DNA of 64,000 nucleotides from Shewanella violacea DSS12 (GCF_000091325.1 NC_014012.1:3356500-3420499), one strand, 5' to 3'; positions 8,918 to 18,167 are shown, counted from the stretch's first letter. The notes: generated by a model not told the origin, from the letters alone. Made by a program: numbers and translations.

Positions 8918-10123
8918 CTACATAATATATCTGACGCCGAAACCGACACCATCTTCTTCAGACATAGACATTGCAGCTTCTTGTACAGCATCGTTGCTTG
9001 TAAAGTTACCGTAATCCTTACGACCTTCAAGGTAAAGTACAGTGTTTGCATCCCAAACATAATGAACACCTACTACAGCAAATTGACGCTTGAACTCATC
9101 GCCTTTATAAGCTGATTCATAGTCATCACCTGCTTCTAAGATGTTATAAGACGCGAAAGTACGAATACCGTTGTTAAACTTGTATGACACAAGTGATTCT
9201 AAACCAGTAGCTTCTGGTACCATGCGACCTAAGTTATCTGTATCATGATACTCTTGCTTATTGACGTTAAAAGCGGCATAAACGCCTTCGCCATTCCAGT
9301 TGCCCCACATAGCACCTAAGCCGTAAATAGAGTCGGTTTCATTAATAGCCTGGCCATTAGCAAAGGCACCTTTAAACTCACCTATGTTGAAACCTGCTGT
9401 GAATATCAAATTGTCAGTCACATTGTAAGTAGCGGCACCACCGTAAGTATTGTTATATTCAAGTGAGGCTATAACGGTAGGATCACTTGCCTTAATTGCA
9501 GCAGAGCCAGTTCCTACGCTATGAATCACTTCAGGATCACCTGTAATATCAAATGAATCGTGCTTAAGTTGGACTTGTACTCCGAAACTTAAATCACCTA
9601 CTGAATTACGATATTGAACAGTATCATCACCACGGCCAGTACCGTTGATTCCGCCATCTGCCTTATAAGTGTATGTACCCGATGCATTACCATCCCATAC
9701 TAGGCCGTAGTTAGTGTTATACACTACGTCGTACCATGTACTCCACTGCTTGCCTATAGTAAGCGAACCGTAGACATCATGAGCGATACCAACATAACCA
9801 AGACGATTATTAAGAAAGTCACTGCTTTTAGATTGGAAGTTACTCTCACTGCTATAAACGATTTCGCTGTTACCGAATGGGTTTACGCCCCACTCCAGCT
9901 TAGTGAATACCTTCCAGCCATCACTCATTTCGCGAGTAAAACCGAAGTTGATACGTGATGCGCCGTTGACGATTTCTGTAACACCTTGAGTATTGATGAT
10001 ACGTGCGTCAACAAATCCACCAATCTCAACTGCATTTTTATCATCTTTATAGACTTCGATCGCCGATACTGACGGGACAAATATAACGGCTACTAATGCC
10101 GATGCTACTAGAGTTTTTTTCAT
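8918..10123 (-). CDS. Gram-negative outer-membrane porin
   Basis: 401 residues from the ATG at 10123 (MKKTLVASALVAVIF), chosen because it begins a clear signal peptide cut near VSAIE. The mature protein has the alternating pattern of a 16-strand OmpC/OmpF-type porin: VEIGGFVDARI at the start, KLEWGVNPFG, and LGYVGIAHDVYGSLTIGKQWS before the likely constriction loop. It would form a trimeric channel for small hydrophilic solutes. The C-terminal residue is Met after GFGVRYI rather than the usual Phe, a small departure from the assembly signal. It is a stand-alone gene with its own terminator. Selectivity and regulation are not evident. Confidence 0.9.
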   Translation of the reverse strand: MKKTLVASALVAVIFVPSVSAIEVYKDDKNAVEIGGFVDARIINTQGVTEIVNGASRINFGFTREMSDGWKVFTKLEWGVNPFGNSEIVYSSESNFQSKSSDFLNNRLGYVGIAHDVYGSLTIGKQWSTWYDVVYNTNYGLVWDGNASGTYTYKADGGINGTGRGDDTVQYRNSVGDLSFGVQVQLKHDSFDITGDPEVIHSVGTGSAAIKASDPTVIASLEYNNTYGGAATYNVTDNLIFTAGFNIGEFKGAFANGQAINETDSIYGLGAMWGNWNGEGVYAAFNVNKQEYHDTDNLGRMVPEATGLESLVSYKFNNGIRTFASYNILEAGDDYESAYKGDEFKRQFAVVGVHYVWDANTVLYLEGRKDYGNFTSNDAVQEAAMSMSEEDGVGFGVRYIM

Positions 10124-10351
10124 CTGATGTCTAACCTTATTGTTTTCAGTCTGCATGGTTATTTTTTTATCATTCCATTGGTCAACGTCTTCCTAATTGC
10201 AGGCGAGGGTAGCAAAAGATGTCTTCTCCCCCAAAGACAAAAGTCACAAAAACTACCTGTTTTATCACCCGCTTAACCACAAAAACCTTTTGGCAGCACA
10301 TCAGATACTAGCCGGCAACATAAAACCAAAATAACCTTATAAGTCCACTCA

Positions 10352-12787
10352 CTAAATTAACGACATCTGTTTAGAAGCAATATCAGAGAAACGTTTATTA
10401 AGCAGCCCTAAAACAGGTTCGGCGATAGGGGCAAGTTGTTTAGTTAGATAGTAATAATAATCGATAGCAGACTGACGATACTGAATCGGTTCAGCACCAT
10501 TGAGTGTCATAAGGTACTCAACCTTGGTTCCCCTCTTTGAGAATCGCTCAGATCCTGAAAAATCACACATCATTTTAGCCGCTTTTACGTGGGGAGATGA
10601 CTTAGCGGTATAATCTGCGATATCTCTGCGTAAACGTTTACTGAAAATAAGTTCTTCATCTAACTTACCTTGCATCAGATCATTGACCACCTCTTGTAAA
10701 AAGACCATGACATCTTTTTTAGAGAATAAACGATAATACAGTGCTTCTTGTATGCGTCTGGCCAACGGGCTCCAGTCACTGCGCACTTGCTCCATTCCCT
10801 TAAAGATTAGCTGCAGTTCTCCTTCGTTATTGGTAATGGCCCCAACATAGCGTTTTTTAGATCCTTCAGTAGAGCCTCTGAGAGTCGGCATGAAAAATTG
10901 CTCATAATGACATTCAAACTCCAGCTCTAAATGACTATCTAGCTTCATCTCTTTAGCTAACTTATTTTTCCATTTAGCGTTAATCGTTTTGACGAGCCCT
11001 CCACCTATCTTATCCACATCGGTATCCTCAGGATCTAGACCCAACCAGACAAAGGTCGAATCGGTATCGCCATAGATGACCTGATAACCAAGCTCCTCAA
11101 TCCAAGCCCTAGTCTGTTTCATTATCTGATGACCCCTGAGGGTAATTGAGCTAGCAAGCCTGGCATCATGAAACACACAACCACGGGAGCCTAATACGCC
11201 ATAAAGAGAGTTCATGATTATCTTAATGGCCTGTGACAGTGGTGCATTATTTTCGCGCTTCGCTTCTTCCCTATGGGCTGAGAGTGTTTTGATAAGTTCG
11301 GGTAATATGGGAGAGTCCCGGCTAAATTTTGCTCCCAAAAAACCATCGACATTGTCGGCTTCAGACTCAGATAGCCCCTTAACAAGGCCTTTGGGATCGA
11401 TGAGAAAGGTTCTGATAATCGAAGGGTAAAGGCTCTTAAAATCGAGCACTAAAATATGTTTATAGAGTCCGGGGATAGAATTCATCACATAGCCACCAGG
11501 GCTTTCTAGCCCTTGACTCGTCGCCATCGCGGGGGCAACGAAACCAGCCCTATGCAGGTGAGGCAGGTATAAGTTATTGAATGCTGCCACTGAAGCGCCG
11601 ACTCTACCGAGTTCTAACCCAGTAAGCCTAGATCTCTCTAAGGCAAATTCGAACAATTGTGCTTTCTTAAAAACATCCCACACTAGGCGACTATCGGTTA
11701 AATTATAGTGAGCGAGCGCTGCTTTATCCTGATGAAATAGCTCAGTGATCTCCTCCCCTCGGTTTAAGATCCCCTTTGGGCCGCTAGGCAATGCCTTGCC
11801 CTCTTCGAGCAAAGCACGTGAAACCGACTCTAGTGAGAAACTATCGAACCGGTAAAAAGCCGCCTTGAGCCAGTCTATTCCGTCTAGCACAACTCTACCT
11901 GGTAGCGAAAGAGTTTCAGGACGGTATTTATCTGCCACCTTCCAACTCAGAACCGTCCCTCCCCTGCCCAATGTCAGTGCGATCCCAAGTAGTTTTGCTC
12001 TTCTATATACTAGAGCCAGATCGAACGTCACCACCGCCCAACCGATAATAATGTCGGGATCATATTCAGCAAACCAATCGATTAACTTGAGGATAAGCCC
12101 TCTCTCATCTGCTACCCATTCGATATAGTCCACTTGATCAGCAGATAAAGACGAATTATCACGGTTACTCGGATTAGGTGAGCCCACCATGATCACCTTC
12201 TTATATTCATCATCCGTCTCCTTGGCGTAGAGGCCAACCGAATAAAGCTCACCGGACATACTGCATTCGAAATCTAGGGATATGGCTTTGAGTCTGATAT
12301 CCACAGCACTTTTTCTCGCCCGTGAAGCGGTGAAACTGGCCAGATGGCCTTGTACTTGGGGCTCAAATTGTCCAATAAACTCCACATCTAGCGCTATATA
12401 TCTCTCTATCAAGTATCTGTGCTCTGGACGAATATCGGTTTCAAACAGAGGAATACCTAGATCCACAGCTCCTCTGTTCACCAATCTAAATACTTGTAAA
12501 GAACTGGCGTAAATTGCCGTGACAGGATCACAATTGAAATTTTTAAGCGGCAGATCCACTATTCTTAGTTTTGCTGACTGGGGTAATCCTTGCAGCCGAG
12601 GCAGATCTTTCGTTGCACAGAAACACAGATATTCAGCTTGGGGCACTTTAACTAATCTAGGGCCATCGGAGGTTTTAATATAGTAATGCAACCAAGTCAT
12701 ACCCGAATGCTGCACCGTATGACGAGAAAGTATTCGCCCCTTGATCGATGAAGTGACCCTAGACTCTGATGGGGGTTTTACTGGCAT
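10352..12787 (-). CDS. polB: DNA polymerase II (family B)
   Basis: 811 residues from the ATG at 12787; an upstream in-frame TTG is possible but lacks a ribosome binding site. It is an SOS-induced repair polymerase with proofreading. Motifs: Exo I DFECSMSGELYS, Exo II region GWAVVTFD, Exo III YNLTDSRLVW, polymerase motif A DFKSLYPSII, motif B IIMNSLYGVLGS and motif C YGDTDSTFV. The polymerase residues are intact. In Exo II the conserved Asn of GWNVVQFD-type motifs is Ala here (residue about 251), while the metal-binding Asp is kept. The gene is divergent from dinG across a LexA box, so DNA damage should induce it. Confidence 0.95.
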   Translation of the reverse strand: MPVKPPSESRVTSSIKGRILSRHTVQHSGMTWLHYYIKTSDGPRLVKVPQAEYLCFCATKDLPRLQGLPQSAKLRIVDLPLKNFNCDPVTAIYASSLQVFRLVNRGAVDLGIPLFETDIRPEHRYLIERYIALDVEFIGQFEPQVQGHLASFTASRARKSAVDIRLKAISLDFECSMSGELYSVGLYAKETDDEYKKVIMVGSPNPSNRDNSSLSADQVDYIEWVADERGLILKLIDWFAEYDPDIIIGWAVVTFDLALVYRRAKLLGIALTLGRGGTVLSWKVADKYRPETLSLPGRVVLDGIDWLKAAFYRFDSFSLESVSRALLEEGKALPSGPKGILNRGEEITELFHQDKAALAHYNLTDSRLVWDVFKKAQLFEFALERSRLTGLELGRVGASVAAFNNLYLPHLHRAGFVAPAMATSQGLESPGGYVMNSIPGLYKHILVLDFKSLYPSIIRTFLIDPKGLVKGLSESEADNVDGFLGAKFSRDSPILPELIKTLSAHREEAKRENNAPLSQAIKIIMNSLYGVLGSRGCVFHDARLASSITLRGHQIMKQTRAWIEELGYQVIYGDTDSTFVWLGLDPEDTDVDKIGGGLVKTINAKWKNKLAKEMKLDSHLELEFECHYEQFFMPTLRGSTEGSKKRYVGAITNNEGELQLIFKGMEQVRSDWSPLARRIQEALYYRLFSKKDVMVFLQEVVNDLMQGKLDEELIFSKRLRRDIADYTAKSSPHVKAAKMMCDFSGSERFSKRGTKVEYLMTLNGAEPIQYRQSAIDYYYYLTKQLAPIAEPVLGLLNKRFSDIASKQMSLI

Positions 12788-12877
12788 AATTTGTCTATCC
12801 AAAACAGGGGCTCGATGAAAAAGGGTTCACATTTAGCTCAATAATATAAAATTAGAGTAGTTAAGGCTATGCAATCA

Positions 12878-12893
12878 CTGTTATTATGTACAG
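12878..12893. promoter_or_regulatory. LexA (SOS) box between polB and dinG
   Basis: The 16-base sequence CTGTTATTATGTACAG fits the gammaproteobacterial LexA consensus CTGT-N8-ACAG exactly. It lies 26 bases before the preferred dinG start and 90 bases before polB, between two genes that are both SOS genes in E. coli (polB is dinA there). It covers the ATG at 12886 that an automatic gene call would choose for dinG, so translation more likely starts downstream. Confidence 0.88.
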
Positions 12894-12918
12894 CTCTATT
12901 TCTCTTCCTTGTATACCT

Positions 12919-14991
12919 ATGCTATCGGCCGACGTAAAAACACAGATCCGCTCCATATATAAAGGTATCGCCAAGTCTTTGCCTGACTTTCGCCCTAGGC
13001 GCGAGCAAAACTACATCGTCGCCGAAATATCTAAGACCTTAGCCGGTGAATACGATGAACACAGGCGCATAATCGTGGTCGAAGCAGGTACTGGGATAGG
13101 TAAATCTTTAGCCTACATTTTAGGCTCTATCCCATTGGCACTAGCCAACAAGAAAAAGGTGTGTATCGCCACCGCCACCGTTGCATTGCAAGAGCAACTG
13201 TTACACAAGGATCTGCCTTTCTTTTTACAGCAATCTGAATTGAACTTTACTTTCGGGTTAGTCAAGGGGCGGCAACGCTATGTCTGTCTGTCTAAATTAG
13301 AGATGTTAATCGGGGCCGATAACGGCACTCAAATGGCTATGTGGCAGACCAAACCCGACAACAGTCAGATCAAACTGCTGCAAACATTATTAAAGCAGTA
13401 CCATGAAGGAAAATGGAATGGCGAGCGTGACACCTTAGTCGAGCAGCTCCCCGACCACCTATGGCAACAGATAGCTTGCGATAAACACAGCTGTCACAGA
13501 CAACTTGCCAGCCACAGAAATTGTCCTTTCCATAAGGCACGTGAAGATATCGATAACTGGGACGTCTTGATTGCTAACCACAGTCTCTTGTTTGCCGATC
13601 TGGAGTTAGGTGGCGGAGTCATTCTTCCCGATCCTGAAGATGTATATTACATCATAGACGAAGCTCACCACCTGCCTATGGTAGCCAGAGACTTCTCCAG
13701 TGCACAAACCACACTCAGGGGCGCAGTGGACTGGTTGGAGAAAATAGATAAGACCTGTAGCAAGCTACAAAATCAGATAAAGAGTAATCACATCATAGGA
13801 CCAGCACAGGCGATGCAGGACCATATTACCGATCTTACCGGTCAACTCAGCCAGATAGCCCATTTTTGTGATAGCCAAACACCCAGCTTCGATAACCCAG
13901 AGAATCGTTTACGCTTCGAACATGGCAAGTTACCCCAAGGCTTGCTTACCCAAGCAGAGAACTTAGCCACTGTATCAACAGCTGCCCTCAAGCAGTTCAA
14001 TAAAATGTTAGCCTTGCTCAGTGAAGCCATAAAAGATGGCGATATTCCAAAGCATCAGGCCGAACAACTGCTCACAGAAACAGGCTTCATGTTGCAGAAG
14101 TTAGAAAACCTGCAAAAATTGTGGAAGATGATGGCCAAGGAAGATCATCCCAAAGGTGCCCCTATGGCACGCTGGATTGAGATATTAACCGGTAAACAGA
14201 CCGATTACCTTTTCAGCGCATCCCCCATCGAAGTTGGCTTCATGTTAGAGAAGCTACTTTGGGACAAGGCAGCCGGAGTTGTGCTTTGCAGCGCGACATT
14301 ACGAGCCTTAAATAATTTTAATCATTTCACTCATCAAGTGGGCCTTTCACTCAACGACGGTAGCCGCTTTTTAGCCATGGACTCGCCCTTCGACTTTGAA
14401 CAGAATGCGACCCTTTTCCTGCCTAAAATGAAGAATGACCCCACAGATGAGAAATTCACCGAAGAACTCGCCGAGCAGATCTTAGCCCTGATCGATGGTG
14501 AGATGGCCACCTTAGTATTATTTGCCTCTTATTGGCAGATGGAAAAGGTCGTCGATATGGTCGAGAGCAAGATCAAAACAGGCCTACTGGTTCAAGGTAC
14601 CATCTCCAGACAGCAAATTTTATCCGCCCATAAGAAACGATGTGATAACGATGAACCTAGTATCATATTCGGCACAGGTAGCTTCTCTGAAGGATTAGAT
14701 CTACCGGGGGATTACCTGACTAACTTGATCATCACAAAACTTCCTTTCGCGGTGCCAACCTCTCCCGTCGAGCAGGCTCATGCGGAATATATCAAGATAA
14801 AAGGTGGAAATCCTTTTATGCAGCTGACTATCCCTGATGCGTCGCGCAAATTGATACAGAGTTGTGGTAGATTACTACGCAACGAGCAAGACTATGGACG
14901 CATCACGATTTTAGATCGACGTTTAGTCACCAAACGATATGGAAAATCACTGCTCGATGCACTTCCCCCTTTTAGACGCGTTATTGAGTAG
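12919..14991 (+). CDS. dinG: ATP-dependent DNA helicase DinG
   Basis: 690 residues from the ATG at 12919 (MLSADVKTQIRSIYK), which aligns with the E. coli DinG start and lies just after the LexA box. DinG is an XPD-like 5'-3' superfamily 2 helicase that resolves R-loops and forked DNA. Motifs: Walker A EAGTGIGKS, iron-sulfur cluster Cys candidates in RYVCLSK, IACDKHSC and RNCPFHK, DEAH box IIDEAHHL, and C-terminal helicase motifs with GTGSFSEGLDLPG and QSCGRLLRNE. An ATG 11 codons upstream is open but overlaps the operator. The following transporter gene starts nine bases after the stop. Confidence 0.94.
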   Translation: MLSADVKTQIRSIYKGIAKSLPDFRPRREQNYIVAEISKTLAGEYDEHRRIIVVEAGTGIGKSLAYILGSIPLALANKKKVCIATATVALQEQLLHKDLPFFLQQSELNFTFGLVKGRQRYVCLSKLEMLIGADNGTQMAMWQTKPDNSQIKLLQTLLKQYHEGKWNGERDTLVEQLPDHLWQQIACDKHSCHRQLASHRNCPFHKAREDIDNWDVLIANHSLLFADLELGGGVILPDPEDVYYIIDEAHHLPMVARDFSSAQTTLRGAVDWLEKIDKTCSKLQNQIKSNHIIGPAQAMQDHITDLTGQLSQIAHFCDSQTPSFDNPENRLRFEHGKLPQGLLTQAENLATVSTAALKQFNKMLALLSEAIKDGDIPKHQAEQLLTETGFMLQKLENLQKLWKMMAKEDHPKGAPMARWIEILTGKQTDYLFSASPIEVGFMLEKLLWDKAAGVVLCSATLRALNNFNHFTHQVGLSLNDGSRFLAMDSPFDFEQNATLFLPKMKNDPTDEKFTEELAEQILALIDGEMATLVLFASYWQMEKVVDMVESKIKTGLLVQGTISRQQILSAHKKRCDNDEPSIIFGTGSFSEGLDLPGDYLTNLIITKLPFAVPTSPVEQAHAEYIKIKGGNPFMQLTIPDASRKLIQSCGRLLRNEQDYGRITILDRRLVTKRYGKSLLDALPPFRRVIE

Positions 14992-15000
14992 GATTTATTT

Positions 15001-15774
15001 TTGGATTTACTGTTTGAACCCAGCACTTGGGCCATTCTAGCTGGCATAGGTTTACTGGCAGGCTTTATCGATGCCATAGCCGGAGGTGGAGGCTTACTCT
15101 CTATTCCAGCCTTACTCACATTAGGAATCAATCCTCATACGGCATTGGGCACTAATAAGTTAGCCGCATGTTTTGGGTCATCGACGGCTGCTTATACTTA
15201 TTATAAACAAAACCTGTTCACGCCTCAGTTGTGGTACCACACCTTTATTGCTACTTTTCTCGGCGCGATATCCGGCACCTTCATAGTCACGCTTATTGAT
15301 AGCCATTTGTTGGAAAAACTGCTTCCACTGATGATCATCATTATTGCGATTTACACCTTAGCTAAACCCAATTCCATGGGCTGCAGTACATTCACCCCAC
15401 TTAAACAACCCGCGACTAGAATTAAGCAATGGCTTCAAGGATTCCCACTTGGATTCTATGATGGTTTTGCAGGACCTGGCACAGGAGCGTTCTGGACCAT
15501 AACCAGTACCACCTATCATAAGCAGCCTCTTCTCCACAGTTGTGGTTTAGCCAGAGCAATGACATTCACCAGTAATCTCACCTCATTAGTGATCTTTCTC
15601 ACGCTTGGGCAAGTGAATGTTATTATCGGTCTTTCAATGGGCCTATGTATGATGCTAGGTTCCTTTATCGGTGCAAGAACAGCGATAAAGTTCGGCGTCC
15701 AGTTTATCAGACCCGTATTTATCACTCTGGTATTATTGATTGCAGCAAAATTAGCTTGGGATGCATGGGTGTAA
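15001..15774 (+). CDS. TSUP-family (TauE/SafE) membrane permease
   Basis: 257 residues; the start is a TTG, with an AGGA site overlapping the dinG stop about nine bases upstream. The protein is almost wholly hydrophobic with about eight membrane segments and the family's N-terminal motif (GFIDAIAGGGGLLSIPALL), and a second half containing YDGFAGPGTGAFW. TSUP permeases move sulfite, sulfonates or other small organic anions; the substrate here is unknown. It is packed between dinG and priC, an arrangement of probable co-transcription without an obvious shared role. Confidence 0.88.
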   Translation: MDLLFEPSTWAILAGIGLLAGFIDAIAGGGGLLSIPALLTLGINPHTALGTNKLAACFGSSTAAYTYYKQNLFTPQLWYHTFIATFLGAISGTFIVTLIDSHLLEKLLPLMIIIIAIYTLAKPNSMGCSTFTPLKQPATRIKQWLQGFPLGFYDGFAGPGTGAFWTITSTTYHKQPLLHSCGLARAMTFTSNLTSLVIFLTLGQVNVIIGLSMGLCMMLGSFIGARTAIKFGVQFIRPVFITLVLLIAAKLAWDAWV

Positions 15775-15779
15775 TAACG

Positions 15780-16454
15780 ATGAATACTAACGAACTCCTA
15801 AAGCAATTAATGATTCAATTGAAGCAGCTAGAGCAAGACGTGCTTCAACACGACTCAAATTTACCTCGAAGAGAACAGAAACTACTTAAGAATACCGACA
15901 GGTTTAACGACCAACTGTTTATGCAGTCTGGGGCAAAACTTAAGCCCTGTATAGAACAGATAAACAAGAGTATTGTGCAGCTAGGTCAACTGATAAAAGG
16001 CAATATATCTGCCAATACCATAGCCTTGAGCTGTGAACGTATTCAAGACAGATTTACCGCCGTCAGAAGAGCACTAAATACCACCTCATTAGGGGCTAAT
16101 TCGGCCTCGCAACAAAGAGCTTTGCGAGTCGCTCAGGCCAGGCGGCGTAAAAATAAGTCCCATGATGAGAGCGGCTTCGATTGGATCGCTTCCGGAGTCA
16201 TGCATAACAGTCACCAACTGTATGCTGAACTCAACAAGCATCTTAATTGGGTGAGTAAATTTGAACAAAAAATCCTAATTTTGCAATCACAATTGGATAA
16301 CTGTCATAGTGATGACAAGATTCAGATGCAAAATGAGATCCTGTTGGTTCATCGACGACTAGGAAAGTGTCGACAAGCCATAAGCTATATAGAAGATCGT
16401 ATTCAAGCGTTTGAGCGACCTTTCTCTCGAACCTATAAGAGTTTTAATCGTTAA
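15780..16454 (+). CDS. priC: Primosomal replication protein PriC
   Basis: 224 residues from the ATG at 15780 (MNTNELLKQLMIQLKQLEQ), six bases after the TSUP stop; longer open frames upstream overlap that gene and are not credible. It is an all-helical protein with PriC features: FNDQLFMQSGAKLKPCIEQ in the N-terminal half and EILLVHRRLGKCRQAISYIEDRI at the C-terminus, similar in length and layout to E. coli PriC, with a linker rich in Gln/Arg/Lys. PriC helps reload the replicative helicase at stalled forks by acting on SSB-covered DNA. No canonical ribosome binding site is visible, so coupling to the upstream gene is likely. Confidence 0.82.
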   Translation: MNTNELLKQLMIQLKQLEQDVLQHDSNLPRREQKLLKNTDRFNDQLFMQSGAKLKPCIEQINKSIVQLGQLIKGNISANTIALSCERIQDRFTAVRRALNTTSLGANSASQQRALRVAQARRRKNKSHDESGFDWIASGVMHNSHQLYAELNKHLNWVSKFEQKILILQSQLDNCHSDDKIQMQNEILLVHRRLGKCRQAISYIEDRIQAFERPFSRTYKSFNR

Positions 16455-16463
16455 GGAGCAACA

Positions 16464-17162
16464 ATGAAATCACTTATGTCTATCACAGCAATCTTGGCTC
16501 TGCTTGGCTCATCTTCGGCCATGGCAGCTAGTTTAAATATCCCAATGTCATTTGAATATCTTGCCATCGACGGCAAGAAAGTCGAAAGCAGCTTATTCAG
16601 CCATAAGTCACAGCTTGAATTAGATCAAGGAACCCACAAGATTGCGATCCGTTACCACGATATGGTTCAAGATGATTTCAGTGATAGTGAAAGCTTTATC
16701 AAGTCGTCTCCTTTCATAGTGACAATTGCTGTGGATGGTGACCATGAGTACACATTGAAGTCCGCCGATGGCGATATAATAAAGCGACCAAAATCTTTCG
16801 CCAAATCTCCGCAGGTGTTGATCACCCGCGGTGACAAAGCTAGAGTCAATTATAAGGTTATTCAAACAGACTTCACCGAAGACTCCTTCGTGACTAGCCT
16901 GTTTAGTGGCGGAAACAAACAAGATATTGCAGCGATAACAACTGCGGCTACAGGCGGAGCTGTGATTGCGACTTCGACAAGTTTGACACCAAGGGCGCCA
17001 GTCAGCATCCCTGCCCCCGTTGAAGTTATGCCAATAACTCCAACAGTAGGTGATAAAGCCGACAAAGGCGAACATGCCAACCAGATGTTACAATACTGGT
17101 GGCTTCATGCCGATGATAAGACCCGTAAAGAGTTTATGAGTTGGGCCATTCAGCAGCTATAG
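16464..17162 (+). CDS. DUF2057 family periplasmic protein
   Basis: 232 residues with a strong AAGGAG site 6-11 bases before the ATG. A signal peptide (about 1-21, cut after AMAA) precedes a beta-rich domain of the DUF2057/YccT type (SLNIPMSFEYLAIDGKKV at the start, GTHKIAIRYHDMV in the middle). The C-terminal third is a Pro/Ala linker and a helical end. E. coli YccT has been linked to control of curli assembly; whether this homologue does the same is unknown. It may share transcription with priC, and an intrinsic terminator follows. Confidence 0.82.
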   Translation: MKSLMSITAILALLGSSSAMAASLNIPMSFEYLAIDGKKVESSLFSHKSQLELDQGTHKIAIRYHDMVQDDFSDSESFIKSSPFIVTIAVDGDHEYTLKSADGDIIKRPKSFAKSPQVLITRGDKARVNYKVIQTDFTEDSFVTSLFSGGNKQDIAAITTAATGGAVIATSTSLTPRAPVSIPAPVEVMPITPTVGDKADKGEHANQMLQYWWLHADDKTRKEFMSWAIQQL

Positions 17163-17190
17163 ATAGTACTAACCTCTCCATAAAGTCTAA

Positions 17191-17217
17191 ACGCCAGCTA
17201 AACTTGCTGGCGTTTTT
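17191..17217 (+). terminator. Intrinsic terminator after the DUF2057 gene
   Basis: Perfect 8-bp stem (ACGCCAGC / GCTGGCGT) with a 7-base loop, followed by a T-run, 29 bases past the stop. Confidence 0.85.
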
Positions 17218-17466
17218 GTATCCACATTTTGTAAAGATAGGCTTATATTTGAGGCGCTAATGCTAAACAAGCGCTAAAATTACCTTTGAAGATATTGCAC
17301 TTTACTATTGCTGCTATTTAATTATGGATGCAAACTAATACCAGCCGATATAAATATGAGATCCCTCAGCGAGGATTTTTCGCTTCAGAGGCAAGGTATC
17401 AATGGTCTCACTATCTTTTTTGTCCGCTATAACAGCAATAGACACTTACTGTCATGGAGCATCTGT

Positions 17467-17736
17467 ATGCAATTAGAAATTCGAAACTATTATGAAGTCC
17501 TTCTTATGGAACTCTTATCCGATGAAGGCTTACTCGATGAATTACCAGAGGACTATCTGGCAGATCTTTGTTGTGTCACCCTAAACCAACTGCCTGTTCG
17601 CTATATACGGCATCTGGTCGATACCTATTTTTTCGAGGATTACAGCGAATTATCCGAGATGAGAACAGAAATCCAAACCGCATTAGAAAAATCGAGAGCA
17701 TTTCTCAAAGCTAACCTACATAAGACAAACAGCTGA
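17467..17736 (+). CDS. ComFB-domain protein
   Basis: 89 residues from the ATG at 17467 (MQLEIRNYYEVLLMELL), preceded by a GGAG site; the longer upstream open frame has no similarity to the family. The small acidic helical protein resembles the late competence development ComFB family, with a conserved YLADLCCVTLNQLPVRYIRH core including two adjacent Cys. ComFB proteins have been tied to competence operons and, in some bacteria, to cyclic dinucleotide signalling; the function here is unknown. A 14-bp tandem repeat begins 23 bases after its stop. Confidence 0.75.
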   Translation: MQLEIRNYYEVLLMELLSDEGLLDELPEDYLADLCCVTLNQLPVRYIRHLVDTYFFEDYSELSEMRTEIQTALEKSRAFLKANLHKTNS

Positions 17737-17758
17737 AGAACATGCTTACTAATTGACT

Positions 17759-17992
17759 AGTATTTGAACAGAAGTATTTGAACAGAAGTATTTGAACAGA
17801 AGTATTTGAACAGAAGTATTTGAACAGAAGTATTTGAACAGAAGTATTTGAACAGAAGTATTTGAACAGAAGTATTTGAACAGAAGTATTTGAACAGAAG
17901 TATTTGAACAGAAGTATTTGAACAGAAGTATTTGAACAGAAGTATTTGAACAGAAGTATTTGAACAGAAGTATTTGAACAGAAGTATTTGAA
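17759..17992. repeat. 14-bp tandem repeat array, 16 full copies
   Basis: From 17761 the unit TATTTGAACAGAAG is repeated 16 times without a visible mismatch to 17984, followed by a partial copy (TATTTGAA), and with AG before it. The unit length is not a multiple of three. On the plus strand each unit carries TGA, so all three frames are closed; on the minus strand it carries no stop and creates a spurious open frame. The array lies between comFB and the 3' side of the SRP RNA gene. Perfect identity indicates recent expansion by slippage. Confidence 0.97.
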
Positions 17993-18018
17993 ACGTAATG
18001 GTGACTAGGGAGATTTGG

Positions 18019-18118
18019 AGGTTCCCCTAGAGCCACACCCCGGCACATGAGTCACTTGCTGCGGTTGCTCCCTTCCAGGCCTGGCCGAATTCACGAGTTA
18101 TCATTGCGGGGGGACCCT
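18019..18118 (-). ncRNA. ffs: Signal recognition particle 4.5S RNA
   Basis: Read on the minus strand, the core contains the conserved SRP domain IV hairpin (CCAGGCCTGGAAGGGAGCA with the GGAA tetraloop and asymmetric AGCA bulge), as in E. coli 4.5S RNA. The ends pair (AGGGTCCCC with GGGGAACCT) to close an elongated hairpin of about 100 nt. The RNA binds Ffh and FtsY for co-translational membrane targeting. A promoter is visible upstream, and a further inverted repeat flanks the gene. The exact mature ends are estimated from base pairing. Confidence 0.93.
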
Positions 18119-18167
18119 AAGGTCACCATTGCTTTCTATGAGTAAAAAACCTCAGAGAACGGCGAGC

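Noticed and set aside
17759..17992. CRISPR array
   Set aside because: The 14-bp units are contiguous with no spacers, and no cas genes are near.
17749..18048. A 99-residue minus-strand frame with a 14-residue repeat across the tandem array
   Set aside because: It exists only because the 14-bp unit has no stop on that strand; it runs into the SRP RNA gene and has no start context.
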